DNA of 64,000 nt from Picochlorum sp. 'celeri' (lineage: Eukaryota > Chlorophyta > Trebouxiophyceae): NCBI GenBank assembly GCA_010909725.1, contig JAACMV010000004.1, positions 372,001 to 436,000 on the forward strand. Reading direction: 5' to 3'. The notes under the pieces are model-generated. The model made no database searches and was not told where the DNA came from. It saw only the letters and a list, made by a program, of their open reading frames with translations. The translations under genes were made by a program, and so were the position numbers. The stretch's first letter is position 1, and each line of letters begins with the position of its first letter. Positions 19,000 to 29,733 of this stretch are shown here, in pieces.

Positions 19000-20448
19000 T
19001 TAATTATACGAGCTCCTCTCTCGTAATTCTGTTGATGAGATGTCGAGACGGAATTCATCTGCAGACAAGGCAGAGAAGAGCGATCCCCTCCTCAAGACCT
19101 CTGGTATCTCGATATCCTCGAGCGTATGGAACCTTCCCGTCACTTTATCAACCCTACCAGCAACGATGAAATCGCATTTTTGGTGGGCGAGCTTGGCAAA
19201 CTGAAGCATCATGGCTGTCTCAGACCCATAGTACCTTTCCTGTACCAGTCGTACTGCTGTATCATATCCCACCACGAACGTACTCGATGGGAACAGTTCT
19301 GCCTTCATCGTGAATAAAGGAGCTTGAGTAAGAATCACAGGAGCACCAGTAGCCACAAATTGCTTTACTCGGCGCTCTATTTCAGACTGGTCGAGCAACC
19401 CCTTGTCTGCATTTCCAATAGAAAGCTCAAAAGCTCCCTCTTTTCCTGGGCGTCTATTCTCGGCTGCCATCAAAAGCTCTCTATGCCCATCATGAAGTGG
19501 ATTGAATGACCCAGGTAGGTATATTCTGTATGGTCGAGGAGCATCCAAATAGATACACCCTCCTGAAAACTCCACAGTCTTGGCCTCACCAGTCAAAATC
19601 TTTTTCACTGCTGCTGCCACACACGCGTCAGATGAATCATTCATCCCTGGTATTAAATCGTGTCTTTCGTACTGTAATGTATCAACGTTTGTATCGATAC
19701 ATTCCCGAGTAAAGTGCTCCATACCCTTCTCCGTCACACCCATGGCACTCGCAATGGCTTCCAAGGCAAGCTCGCTTGCAATCACATCCTCCTCCAATCT
19801 GCTCCGAGCTCCCTTTTCCAGTATCAAGGAATACCATGTGTATGCCCTTGGTCCATACACGGAAATAAAAATCTTATCATCACCTCGACGGTGTCTGTCA
19901 GTAGCCAGTCCACATGTCACCCCCACCCCCATCACAGGCGTTCCAAAGGCACTCCAACCAACTGCTTTACGGTACGCTGCCTTTGCCAATGCAATAGCTG
20001 TTGGAACACTCGCTGATCCAGTATTCGTATCATGAATCTCAGGAGGGAGAACCTCCTCCATACTATCCTGGCTGTATGGAATACGAACATCCAATACAGT
20101 TCTCGATGCTCCCGGTACACTCAACAGCCACGTACTCGTATGCATCCCTCCTCCAGTCACAAAAAGGACAAGCTTTGTCTGAGTGCTATGAATTCTTTCG
20201 ACAACACTCGTACGCCGATCATCATCAGCCGAGACAACGGCATGGCTTCCTCCCTCTTCCATAGTATTCACTACTGTACGTACACCTCTCTCACGTGGAA
20301 CCTTTTGTCTATTGGGTGCACTACTTTGTTTTATAGTACTTTGAAATCCAAATAACAGCCTCGTTTGCGAAGGGTTTGCAATCACACGCCCAACACGACG
20401 AGTGTTTTCACCCTGCAGCTGACACAGACTCTTGGTCGTGCTCCACAT
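19000..20448 (-). CDS. CinA-like domain fused to nicotinamide-nucleotide adenylyltransferase-like domain
   Basis: 482 aa, single exon. Residues ~90-290 are a CinA C-terminal/PncC-like domain: LFVTGGGMHTSTWLLSVPGA, GVGVTCGLATDRHR. Residues ~310-482 are a nucleotidylyltransferase: IYLPGSFNPLHDGHRELL has the GxFxPxHxGH nucleotide motif, and DISSTELRER is the closing ISSTxxR motif. The same two-domain order occurs in an uncharacterised plant protein. By domain function it could deamidate and adenylylate pyridine mononucleotides in NAD recycling; this is inference. The N-terminal ~65 residues are basic and could target plastid or mitochondrion. It is divergent from the SecE-like gene over a 209 bp gap. 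Confidence 0.8.
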   Translation of the reverse strand: MWSTTKSLCQLQGENTRRVGRVIANPSQTRLLFGFQSTIKQSSAPNRQKVPRERGVRTVVNTMEEGGSHAVVSADDDRRTSVVERIHSTQTKLVLFVTGGGMHTSTWLLSVPGASRTVLDVRIPYSQDSMEEVLPPEIHDTNTGSASVPTAIALAKAAYRKAVGWSAFGTPVMGVGVTCGLATDRHRRGDDKIFISVYGPRAYTWYSLILEKGARSRLEEDVIASELALEAIASAMGVTEKGMEHFTRECIDTNVDTLQYERHDLIPGMNDSSDACVAAAVKKILTGEAKTVEFSGGCIYLDAPRPYRIYLPGSFNPLHDGHRELLMAAENRRPGKEGAFELSIGNADKGLLDQSEIERRVKQFVATGAPVILTQAPLFTMKAELFPSSTFVVGYDTAVRLVQERYYGSETAMMLQFAKLAHQKCDFIVAGRVDKVTGRFHTLEDIEIPEVLRRGSLFSALSADEFRLDISSTELRERSSYN

Positions 20449-20657
20449 ACAGTCAACAGCACCTGTAATAGGCTATCATTAATATGTAATATACTTTGGT
20501 TTGAGATGAGCCTGTATCCATCGGTAGGCTGTGATGTGGCTGATGATGTGCTTAAAGTACTTTATTACAGAATTTTTGCATTCCTTCTGGATGCAGAAAA
20601 GAAGAATTGCATGCATTTCTTTCACGAATCTGTTGTTCCCATTATTGTTTTTGCTGC

Positions 20658-21098
20658 ATGAACATTGCGATGGGGCATCTTTGCATTGTGGGCCCAAAGG
20701 GAGTCCCACGTGCTAGCAGCAGAGGCAGCACAACCACTGGTGTGCTTGTCTCTGCACGTTCATTCATGACTTGGAGGAGGCGGCCAGGCTCTATGTTTGT
20801 TAGATCGAGTGATCCGGATCAACAGATGGATCGGTATGAACCCAAGCGTTTGGATGATGTGGACAAGCTGCTCTTGTCTGTGAAACACTATGTGCAACAT
20901 CCAGACAAGGCTGTCAGGGATTTTTGGACATTTGTGGTCGAGTCGATTGGTTTGATGCAGCATGTGTACAAGCCTAAATTGATTAGAGAAAGTGTGTGGA
21001 GGTCTATAGTGGTTTTGATTGTTGTTGCAGTATTCTGCTGCGTGGTTGTTGGAATGGATGCCTGTCTGCAGCTGCTTCCAGCAGCGATACAGTCATAG
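20658..21098 (+). CDS. SecE-like preprotein translocase subunit, plastid-targeted
   Basis: 146 aa from ATG 20658 (another in-frame ATG at 20670). The N-terminal ~60 residues are rich in Ser, Thr, Arg and Gly, consistent with a plastid transit peptide. The C-terminal part has the SecE layout: an amphipathic segment (AVRDFWTFVVESIGLMQHVYKP) followed by KLIRESVWRSIVVLIVVAVF, a single membrane helix, and a short tail. SecE clamps SecY in the thylakoid translocon, where plants use a nucleus-encoded copy. SecE proteins are short and divergent, so the call rests on topology and the helix pattern. Convergent with KCBP, 94 bp between stops, with a (GA)n tract at 21161-21179 between them. Confidence 0.65.
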   Translation: MNIAMGHLCIVGPKGVPRASSRGSTTTGVLVSARSFMTWRRRPGSMFVRSSDPDQQMDRYEPKRLDDVDKLLLSVKHYVQHPDKAVRDFWTFVVESIGLMQHVYKPKLIRESVWRSIVVLIVVAVFCCVVVGMDACLQLLPAAIQS

Positions 21099-21192
21099 GA
21101 CGATGATTGTGTCACAATACAAATATAAATCGAATCCTTATGTATAGAAAATCACGCATAGAGAGAGAGAGAGAGAGAGGTACAGAGTGTCA

Positions 21193-24100
21193 TTATTCTC
21201 CAAGTTGCTGCTTGTCTTCAATGTCGATGAGATCGACATAGTCCCTCTTGTGGGCTGGCAAACCTGCTTGATCCTTCCAGTAGTCAATCTTCTTCTTGAG
21301 ATTCATGACTTCCTTGCTGTTGTCGTCTTGCTTGACATTGTTCTTGATCGTTGATACTCGTGTGGCGTATTGCAGACTGTTTTGGGTTTCGTCCAAGTTG
21401 CCATCGACAGGAGACACATTGACAAACATGAGGGTCTTTGCAGTTCCACCAATGGAATCGGACATCAACATTGTGAGCTTGTGGTCGCGATATGGGACAT
21501 GTCCTTGCTCCGTCGCGAGAGCAGAAATGACATTGCCGAGGGCAGACAAAGATTTGTTGATGGCTTGGGCCTCCTTGAGCTGGTCTCCTGCAGATCCACT
21601 CTTCTTGACTCTCTCACTTCCAGCCAAATCGACAAAGGAAAGCTTTCCTCTTGACACGCTCTGTGTCTGAAGATTGGTGGTCTCGATCATCACAGAGATG
21701 ATCAAATGTGAACGAGAAGATTCCCTGTTCATCTGGGTGGAGGAGACATGTCGTCGCTTTTGTCCAGCTTCGATGGTGTCCATCAATTCGCGAACAGAAT
21801 GCACCTCCACAATAGTGGATCCGGGCACGGTGACGACTCCCTTTGGATCCTTCTTGATTTCCAATTTCGTCTTCTTGCCATCTGCTTTCTTGTCGCTGAG
21901 CAAGTCTTGGAGGTCATCAATATACAACTCCAACATGCTGACTTGCACCTTTGAGGAAGTTTTACCAGACTGTCTCTCCAGAATGTCAAACAACTCAGTC
22001 ACTCCTCTTGGAGTCAAACCAGGGAGTTCATCGTTTCCATAGATGGTGAATGTTTTTCCAGAGCCGGTCTGACCATATGCAAAGATGCAGACATTGTAAC
22101 CATCAACAGCACTTTGAATCAGATGCTTTGTGTCAGCAAACACCTTCTCCTGTGTCGTATCGCCGGTGAAAACAGCATCGAAGTTGAATTCCCTCTTCTT
22201 GTCCTTCCAGTTCAGGTTGATGGTCAGTTCATCTGGAATGTTGACTGCCATTTCCTGCCCACGTTCTTTTTCGAATGCAAGAAGGGGACGAACGCGGCAG
22301 TAGACTCTAATCTTACCCTTCATATCCTCCATTTGATTGTACAGCTTTTTCCTTGTAATCGACTCATCTTTGTACAATTTCTCAAGTTCCTCTAACCTCT
22401 TTGCCTGATTGGCGATGAGCTCAGCTTGTGCCTTTTCTTTGCGTTCCACATCTTCTTTCAGTTCCCTGAGTTCCTCCAATTCCTTCTCAGCGCCCTCAAA
22501 CGACTTCAACTTGGTAGTGGCCTCGTTGAGAAGCATCTCTTTGTTTCCCAAGTCTTCCATGAGCTCATTGATTTTGTTATCCTTCTCTTTGATTGCACCG
22601 ACAGCACCTGCTGTTCCGGCTGCTGCTGTTGCAGCTGCAAGTTCAGCAGCATGATTCTCCTCCAACCTGGCAACCTTTTGCTCGAGAGCAGTTTTCTCAG
22701 ACTGAACTGCACGGATACGAGCTTCGATCGCTTTAATTGCCTCAGGATCGCCTCCATCCAGGCTCAAGTTTGACAAATCCATCGCAGCACCATCAGCACC
22801 TCCACCCTTCAGGGCATTCACTTCATCAGAAAGCTGTGCGTGCTGCTCTTTCAAATCAGCAATGATGGCATCTTTCTCTCTGATGGTTTCATTAGCTTCA
22901 TCCAGCTGACGCTGAAGCTCTCCGATATGTGCCTGGTATTTGGGTCCAAAGTTGGCTTCAGTTGGTCCCTCTGCACCTTCAGCCTCATTTCCTGATGCAG
23001 CCTGTGCCTTTGAGTAACGCTTCATCATAATATCATTAATATGCGTTTGCAACGCCATGCAAATATCTTCTCCCTGCTTCGTCTCAAACTGGAAAATGTG
23101 CAAGACTCCAGCCACTCTCATCTTGAAAAAGACTGCATTTGATGAGGATCCAAACTGCATAATGTCCCTCAATTCAGCAGATTGCAGATACTCTTTTGGC
23201 ACCGGCCTGAAAAAGTGTACTCCCCGCTTATTGATACCAATAATGAGTTTTGCTGGCAACAGACCAATGGGGTCCTCAATCCTCTTGACCGCGAAAAAGA
23301 TGGAGTTTCCATACTTCATAGATCTGATAATCCTCAAGAACTGAAGACGGGAATCATCCTTGGAGAACTGAGCAAGGGCTTTATACCTTGACAGAATATC
23401 AGCTGTCCATTCATTTCGAGGCCTGCTCGAAAGAATGGATTTGACCATGTATTGATCAATGACTGCATCAAATTCCTTTGCATCGCTGTCAAATCCTGGA
23501 CCATGCTCTGCCTGGATCTGAAGGGCACACATTTGCGCTGCATCATCCCGAATCACGGGGTATTGCCCATGGATGTAATCATGCTGCGCTTGAATGTATG
23601 AAAGAGCGACAAACCTTGGTTCAGAGATTGTTTCATCCGTCTCTCTAAACATCTTCTTCTTGAACAAAAGCTTGACAGATTTACCATCCTTTGCCTTTGC
23701 CTGCTTGATATCAAACATGGCATCCGCAATGTACTTGTTCTCGTCCAAAGGAACATGCTCATCGAGTCCTGGAGATCCCAGTTCAGCCATAGCCTTGGAT
23801 CCTTTGTGCACAGTGAACAGCGAGAATGTCTGATAATTCTGCAACTTGATTTGAGAAGCAATAGACTCGGTTGCTTCCAGCACCGATGTGCTTGAATCGA
23901 AACTTAATTCTTCGAATGTTTCATCAAGGAAAAACACAATGCACGTCTGCTTCTGTCCCTTCACCAATGCATCCAACTCTTGCAGTTCTGGCAGCGTTCT
24001 CCTTTGCCCAGCCTTTGCTGTCCTCTTCACAGCATTCCAAGTCGCTGTGGCCAAAGAGCGCACTTCTTCCTCTTCATCATCATCATGGGCACATTGATGA

Positions 24101-24666
24101 ATGTATTCCGAAATCATGCTCAAAAAGTCCTTGGTTGGAGGCATGCAGGATGCAGTAATGTAAAACAGCTGCCATGCTTTGGCACGAGATGCAGGGCTGG
24201 GGCACCCACGCGTTTGCTTCACCAACTGAAGGAACAGCTCATCCCGAAGTTCAGTTCTCTTCAGCCCTTGATGCAACAATTTCTGCGCCAACTCAAGACT
24301 CTGAACCTGAGAGAGCATTTCCCCAGACGCTCCCATGTACTGCAACACAGAAGCAAACATCTTCACCGCTCTACTGGCATTCTCAGAAGAATGTTTCAAC
24401 AAAGAAACTGGAATTGGATCACTTGAATACACAAGCATATCATCACTCGTGAGCTGCAAACTCTGTCCATCTGCAGGAGAGTCGGATCCCTTGCCAAATC
24501 CGAGGATTTTTCCAATACCTTTTCCACCACTTCGTGAGGCTTTATTGAATGCATCCACCTGCATTTTATCATTGTGACTGTCCAAGCCTTCAAGCACAGG
24601 GGTCTTTACCCCACCGGTACTCATCCGAGTGCTTGCTGGCGTCATGGGATCATCCTCAGTGGTCAT
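21193..24666 (-). CDS. KCBP: kinesin-14 with MyTH4-FERM and calmodulin-binding C terminus
   Basis: 1157 aa with no introns in 3.5 kb. Minus-end-directed kinesin of the plant/green-algal KCBP class. Order: MyTH4 (about 95-225, LLHQGLKRTELRDELFLQLVKQ), FERM (about 235-545), coiled coil (about 560-770), motor (about 780-1115) and a C-terminal regulatory helix. Motor motifs: P-loop AYGQTGSGKTFT, switch I NRESSRSH, switch II DLAGSERVKKSG, and HVPYRDHKLTMLM. The tail LKKKIDYWKDQAG matches the calmodulin-binding helix of plant KCBP, through which Ca2+ releases the motor from microtubules. ATG 24666 is used; no upstream in-frame ATG is closer. A 12-bp palindrome CCGCTGCAGCGG (24714-24725) lies about 50 bp upstream. 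Confidence 0.97.
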   Translation of the reverse strand: MTTEDDPMTPASTRMSTGGVKTPVLEGLDSHNDKMQVDAFNKASRSGGKGIGKILGFGKGSDSPADGQSLQLTSDDMLVYSSDPIPVSLLKHSSENASRAVKMFASVLQYMGASGEMLSQVQSLELAQKLLHQGLKRTELRDELFLQLVKQTRGCPSPASRAKAWQLFYITASCMPPTKDFLSMISEYIHQCAHDDDEEEEVRSLATATWNAVKRTAKAGQRRTLPELQELDALVKGQKQTCIVFFLDETFEELSFDSSTSVLEATESIASQIKLQNYQTFSLFTVHKGSKAMAELGSPGLDEHVPLDENKYIADAMFDIKQAKAKDGKSVKLLFKKKMFRETDETISEPRFVALSYIQAQHDYIHGQYPVIRDDAAQMCALQIQAEHGPGFDSDAKEFDAVIDQYMVKSILSSRPRNEWTADILSRYKALAQFSKDDSRLQFLRIIRSMKYGNSIFFAVKRIEDPIGLLPAKLIIGINKRGVHFFRPVPKEYLQSAELRDIMQFGSSSNAVFFKMRVAGVLHIFQFETKQGEDICMALQTHINDIMMKRYSKAQAASGNEAEGAEGPTEANFGPKYQAHIGELQRQLDEANETIREKDAIIADLKEQHAQLSDEVNALKGGGADGAAMDLSNLSLDGGDPEAIKAIEARIRAVQSEKTALEQKVARLEENHAAELAAATAAAGTAGAVGAIKEKDNKINELMEDLGNKEMLLNEATTKLKSFEGAEKELEELRELKEDVERKEKAQAELIANQAKRLEELEKLYKDESITRKKLYNQMEDMKGKIRVYCRVRPLLAFEKERGQEMAVNIPDELTINLNWKDKKREFNFDAVFTGDTTQEKVFADTKHLIQSAVDGYNVCIFAYGQTGSGKTFTIYGNDELPGLTPRGVTELFDILERQSGKTSSKVQVSMLELYIDDLQDLLSDKKADGKKTKLEIKKDPKGVVTVPGSTIVEVHSVRELMDTIEAGQKRRHVSSTQMNRESSRSHLIISVMIETTNLQTQSVSRGKLSFVDLAGSERVKKSGSAGDQLKEAQAINKSLSALGNVISALATEQGHVPYRDHKLTMLMSDSIGGTAKTLMFVNVSPVDGNLDETQNSLQYATRVSTIKNNVKQDDNSKEVMNLKKKIDYWKDQAGLPAHKRDYVDLIDIEDKQQLGE

Positions 24667-24919
24667 GGCTGCTAGGGACACACACACAACACCAGAGGTT
24701 CACTTCACCGTTACCGCTGCAGCGGGACAATGTCGATATAGATCTGCATGAGTATTGATATCAAGTCAAATTCCGAGCCAACACATGCTGTTTCCGTAGG
24801 TCGTTGAGCAGCGTTGGGAGCAACGCGTCGAGTCAACGAATCAAGGCACGCAGATGCCCATCCCGAGTGTATGGGCGTGACCTAATACACAATTGGATCG
24901 AATTCAAACCCATGAGCCC

Positions 24920-25379
24920 ATGAAAATACACAATGATGCCAAGAGGACGGTGCGTTTGCAATCCATGACCGGGGTGAGAGAAATTCGATCCACCCCCCAA
25001 ACTCCACCAATGGACGCATTTGATCCACATTTCAGAAACTGAAATTTGTAAATATTAGGAAAAGGACAATCATGAGGCCTACCTGTGCGACAAGTACCTC
25101 CCGCTCGAAGGTGATCTCTGCACACGCAACGTCGTCTCTGCGGAAGATTCTGTTCCACGAACAAATCGGGAGTTGTATCAATTTCTTACTGCGCAAGTAG
25201 AAATTTTATGGAGAAAAATTGGCAGTTGTGGATGCATGAATGGCATTTCAAGCGCAATGCGGGTGATTGCACACCATCTTCTATTGGACAGTGTCTTTGA
25301 TGGGCATATGGATATCCATGCCAATGGGCATCTGGTGGCCACCAGTCAGTATGCCTACCAGAATGATAATACTCCCTAG
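24920..25379 (+). CDS. Candidate small multi-exon gene of unknown function
   Basis: In the KCBP-CPAP gap, a frame open for 107 codons (25059-25379) begins directly after a TAG acceptor and encodes an ordered, Cys/Leu-rich sequence (YLCDKYLPLEGDLCTRN, then ELYQFLTAQVEILWRKI). An upstream ATG exon 24920-24973 ends at GTGAGA and joins in phase 0 across an 85 bp intron, giving 124 aa. The same frame resumes after the stop as LDPFERCHVVV (about 25392-25421), which ends at another GTGAGT donor. A CAG acceptor at 25504 then gives an in-phase last exon NQLMEYPTTQGTPVYIV. The true model may therefore splice out the TAG at 25377 and end at 25560. No family recognised; transcript evidence would decide. 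Confidence 0.4.
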
Positions 25380-25657
25380 AGGTGTCTTCTTGATCCATTT
25401 GAAAGATGTCATGTTGTGGTGAGTGAAACAAATGCCTGGAGTCTGGGCACCAGTGTCCGGTATTGACCGTGAGTAACCAGTGACAGATGGTGTTTGACCT
25501 GCAGGTCAATCAGCTGATGGAGTACCCAACAACACAAGGCACTCCTGTATATATTGTGTAGGTGCCTCAGAGTCTATATATATATACACACTCGTTCATG
25601 GTATAGGTATTCGATATACGTATCATTCCATTACTATAGTATATATAGAGTCTGGTG

Positions 25658-27118
25658 ATGATGATGGTGGCACCAGACAAGCGGTATGTACCAAAGGGTG
25701 GGTATTTGGTGGATTTTGAGAAGAGGGTCACCCCAAAGTTGAAGAGGATTATGGCAAAGGAGTCTGGTGATGTAAAGGCAAAGGAAGAGTGTACAATGAG
25801 TGGGGACACGCCGTCATCTGAATGTATGGCACTGGTGTTGTGGAATGGTGGTCAACCACCAGCAGAGAGCAGTGCTGTTGTGGAGCACGTGACACAAACA
25901 ACGCATACAAAGAATACGAGTCAGAATAAAACGCATTGGAAGCCTCCAGGATGTTTGAAGAGACAGTTATGGAAGAGGCCGGCGAGTTGGGCAAGGTCAG
26001 TCAAGAAGAAGAACCAGCACATGGATGACAAGGCACCACCAGTATCTGTTGACGACGATGCCCAAAAGCGCGCTGACGAAAAACTGAAAGAAGAACGGTG
26101 TATATTGGAGAAGGAAAGAGAAAAGTTGGCGGAACAGCAGGACATGGCACAAAGGAAGATGATCCAGGCAGAGTCCTTGATGTCAAAGTGCTCACGGGAG
26201 ATGAAGGAGTTTCAGGTGTACAAGGTAGGTGATGTGTTGTCGAGAGACACCTTAACATATTTTCTGAGTATCTTATGCGTGCCATATTGCACAGGAGGAA
26301 GAGATGGATAATATTCGGCAGATGAAAGTGTCTGTGAAGCAACGTAGGATTCGAGATAAGCTGGCTGGTGCATCTGAGGCGAGAGGATCCCTGCACCATG
26401 CAGAAATTGCAAAGTTGCGCGTTCAGATTGAGGAATTTGAGGTATGTTGGTTATCAAAAAGATATGAGATTCCCAATTATGAACACACAAGACTGAAACA
26501 ATGGTGTAGGCAGCATTGAAGGATGCCAAGGCCAAAGGGAAGGCTCAGACTCAAAAACACCATGTTGAAATCGCCAAATACAGAGAACGGGAGAAGACAA
26601 TGGAGGAAGAAATCATGCATCTCCAGGAAACACTGGCAAAGTATCGCCTCACATCAGATGATGTAAAACGACAATCTGTGAGGTTGCCATCAACGCCAGA
26701 TGAACAGCCATGCCCAGCATCCACAGGAGTGATGAAGCACGGAATCGTTGAGGAAATCAAACATCCAAACAACACGGTTGAAAGACGATGGGCAAATGGT
26801 AGCAAGCAGTTTGTGTATGAAAATGGAGACGTGAGGCAAACATTTGATTCGCAGGTTGTTCAGTACTATTACTCCAGCATTGATTGTTGGAATACCTCGT
26901 ACCCCAACGGCGATCACGTGTACTATTTCAAGGATGGTAGAAGAGAGTGCCACTGTTCCGATGGCACGATTCAAATACTATTACAGAATCATCAGGTTGC
27001 ATATTCTACACAGGGACCGTTGCACGCATTACAAAGCATTCCCATTCACAGCATAAATACAAATCTTCTACAGCCATGTCCAACAATTTTGGGCTCCGAC
27101 TATGCCCCTTCATCATGA
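25658..27118 (+). CDS. CPAP/SAS-4 (TCP10 C-terminal domain) centriole assembly protein
   Basis: Exons 25658-26224, 26295-26441 and 26510-27118, all phase 0 (donors GTAGGT and GTATGT), give 440 aa. The N terminus has basic, low-complexity sequence; residues ~145-290 are a charged coiled coil. Residues ~315-420 form the repeating G-box of CPAP/CENPJ/SAS-4: VEEIKHPNNTVERRWANGSK, VYENGDVRQTF, YYYSSIDCWNTSYPNGD, VYYFKDGRRECHCSDGTIQ. Each repeat is a beta strand with a central P/N-D/N-G turn. In animals this open beta sheet binds STIL/Ana2 during centriole duplication. At 440 aa it is much shorter than animal CPAP. Its final 19 bp overlap the NUFIP gene on the other strand. Confidence 0.82.
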
Positions 27119-28179
27119 TCATCACTATCATGATCAGATGATGACGAACTATGACCACTACTGCTACTTGACGCCAGGGATGGAGACGAGACTCTGGTGA
27201 TATCTACCAGAGGCTGTTGCTTCTCACCGCCATCCTCCTCTTTGCACACAGGAAACACAAGCTCCGACCCGCTGGATTCAAAATACCCATTCATGTGAGC
27301 AAATTCAAATATCTGGACAAGCTTTGCCTTGTATGATCTGCATGAGATACATATCAAAAAATGTCAAAAGTAAAATCCAAACACACACATGCATCTCATA
27401 TGCATATGTACCCACCTAATATCCTTTTCAAGCAACCGTTCTAACAGTGTCGGACGATGCACCACAGGCTGTACCCTACACACCTCAGTCTTCTTCACTC
27501 TCTTTGCATTATCACGCCTCTGCCCTGCCAACGGTCTGTTCTTTGCCTTTGCAAGACTATCAATCAACTCTTTCGTACCAGCCTTCTTTATCAACCCCAA
27601 CCTCTTCTGAGTATCCAACACATCCATCAATTTAATACTACGATCATCCGATTCCTCCTTTTTCCGCCGAATATTCTCCTCTGTAGGCCAATGTTTCCTC
27701 CTCTCAGCCTTCCACGCCTCAATCTCCTTCCTCTCAGCCTCACTCACCGGTTCCCGCACACGAGCATCTTCCACCATACGTTCAACCGGAGGAACAATAT
27801 CCTTTTTCCGTTTTCTCTTCTGCCCAGCAGGCTTTGACGTAAGATATGGCCGTGGAGGCATCTGATGATGATAGGGCCTTGGGCCCATCCCACCCCCATG
27901 GTACACAGGCCCTGGCTGCTGATGATAATTCACATATGGACGAGGCGGCTGTCCATATGGCTGATAGGGCACCGGCGGACCATAATGATGGCTATAATGC
28001 TGCGCTTGAAGAGACACTGGCCTGGGCTGCCACCCAGCATTCCCTCCTGCGTGCTGCCATGCCCCCCCATACTGCTGCTGCTGCTGTTGTTGTTGTTGCT
28101 GATAACTATTAGTATATGGATAATATCCTGAACCCTGAGAATAGGGCCCCTGCGGGTGTCCACCCCTGTTACCACTCAT
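27100..28179 (-). CDS. NUFIP1-like protein (box C/D snoRNP assembly)
   Basis: Exons 27416-28179 and 27100-27337 (333 aa); the 78 bp intron is GTGGGT...CAG and splits an Arg codon in phase 2. The N-terminal ~130 residues are Gly/Pro/Tyr/Gln-rich with a polyQ run. The conserved NUFIP block follows: EIEAWKAERRKHWPTEENIRRK (about 175), then a second block LLERLLEKDIRSYKAKL across the splice site, with FAHMNGYFES after it. NUFIP/Rsa1 bridges Snu13/NHP2L1 to the R2TP chaperone in snoRNP assembly. The animal zinc finger is not seen. The C terminus is a Ser/Asp tract. Start is ATG 28179; longer in-frame sequence lacks an ATG. Confidence 0.82.
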
Positions 28180-28617
28180 GCACCATGCTTTCTCTCTCCA
28201 ATCCAAGCAACAATGGCACCAAAAGCAAAAGAGTATATGCTACGTTTTATGTATCTTATTATTAATATGGGTTACAACAGAAGAAAAATTGTGCTTCTGT
28301 TCAGATGACACAAGAAAACATCATGACTCGCTCTTCGTACTTAAGACCACCGATGGATATATACCGATATCGGTCAACCATAGTCTTTGATAGGAACCAA
28401 ATGTATTCTCGCATGGTGAATTATTTTTTTCATACCATTCGCTTGAATCAAGGCTGACACATCTATAAATAAATATAGCAATAGTACTACTGTTAAGAAG
28501 AATACTACTACGGTAGCTGCATATAGTGATTCATAGGAAAACCTTGGCTGTGATTTCCCGAGTGATCATTGTCCTCGACATCCATCCAGTAGAATACCGA
28601 CTCATTTTGGATTTACG
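28180..28617. other. Divergent intergenic region
   Basis: 438 bp between NUFIP (minus) and proteasome beta-1 (plus). It is AT-rich, with a perfect 12-bp palindrome ACCGATATCGGT at 28362-28373. I see no gene. Confidence 0.35.
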
Positions 28618-29630
28618 ATGAATAGTAGTTCATATAAGTTGGCTTCAACGCCATCAGCTGGTATGCAGACGAAGCAGCATGCGACCTGGTCACCGTACGT
28701 GTCTTTGTTGGCCTTTTCTCTTTTTTTCACCCCTTTTTTTACTCTCTCTCTCTCTCTCTCTCCCTTTTTTTCTCTCTCTCTTTTGTATGATGATGATAAT
28801 GATAACGATAATAATAATAATGATGGTGTTCAGATACGATGATAATGGTGGTACTGTTGTGGCTGTGGCTGGGGATGACTATTGTATTGTGGCGGGAAGC
28901 ACACGCTTGTCTACAGGGTATTCCATCCTGACGAGACAGCAGAGCAAGATTCTGCGATTGTACGTTATTGTTGTTATTGCAAGAGATTGTTTTTCTTTCT
29001 TCTACTCACAAACTGATTGCCATGGCTATGAACATCCTCATACCAATGATGAGTAAAAAAAGAAAAAATTCCTTTGAATGAATGAATGAATGTATGTATG
29101 TATGTTGATGCAGATCGGATGTATGCGTTATTGCAAGCGCTGGAATGCAAGCAGATAGACAGGCATTGCACAAACTCCTTCAAAGTAGACATGTGATGTA
29201 TCAATTTAATCACAGAAAGCCAATGTCATCAAACGCCGTGGCCCAACTCCTATCAACAACGCTGTACTATAAACGATTCTTCCCATACTACACATTCAAT
29301 CTCTGCTGCGGATTAGATGAGGAAGGAAAGGGTGCTATTTATAGTTATGATGCCATTGGGTCGTTTGAACGAGTGGGCTTTGGATGCCAGGGATCAGGCA
29401 AGGATTTGATACAGCCAGTGCTGGATGAGCAGCTCAAGGCTGGACATCCTCTGGCCTTGCCTCCACAGCAGTGGCTTAGTTCTTTACCCATGGAACAGGC
29501 GATAGATTTGGTAAAAGATGCATTCGTATCAGCGGGCGAGCGTGATATTTATACCGGTGATGATGTGGAAATCCTCATCATCACCAAAGATGGCATCCGC
29601 ACTGATTCCTTGGCACTCAAGAAGGATTGA
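28618..29630 (+). CDS. 20S proteasome subunit beta type-1 (beta-6)
   Basis: Exons 28618-28694, 28834-28959 and 29114-29630 give 239 aa. Introns are 139 and 154 bp, both with GTACGT donors, and both split codons in phase 2. The fold signature of beta-6 is clear: TWSPYDDNGGTVVAVAGDDY, AGSTRLSTGYSILTRQQSKI, SDVCVIASAGMQADRQAL, YTFNLCCGLDEEGKGAIYSYDAIGSFE. The catalytic N-terminal threonine of active beta subunits is absent, as expected for this structural subunit. Intron 1 carries long (TC)n and (GATA/AAT)n tracts. Confidence 0.95.
28741..28829 (+). repeat. Microsatellite tracts inside proteasome beta-1 intron 1
   Basis: CT-rich repeats (28741-28781) interrupted by T runs, followed by GAT/GATAAC/AAT triplet-like repeats (28789-28823). 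They act as an extended pyrimidine tract but stop 10 bp before the CAG acceptor at 28831-28833. Confidence 0.8.
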
Positions 29631-29733
29631 TCTATTGATCTATTGAGAACATATATAGATGTTCATTACATTCATGTGAAGAACGAAAAAAAAAAAAACC
29701 AAAATACCTAGATCGATTGACAATGTGAATTAA

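Noticed and set aside
24904..25509. Minus-strand frames (86 and 107 codons) in the KCBP-CPAP gap
   Set aside because: They overlap the plus-strand candidate exons, which have matching splice sites; the minus frames have poor composition and no splice support.
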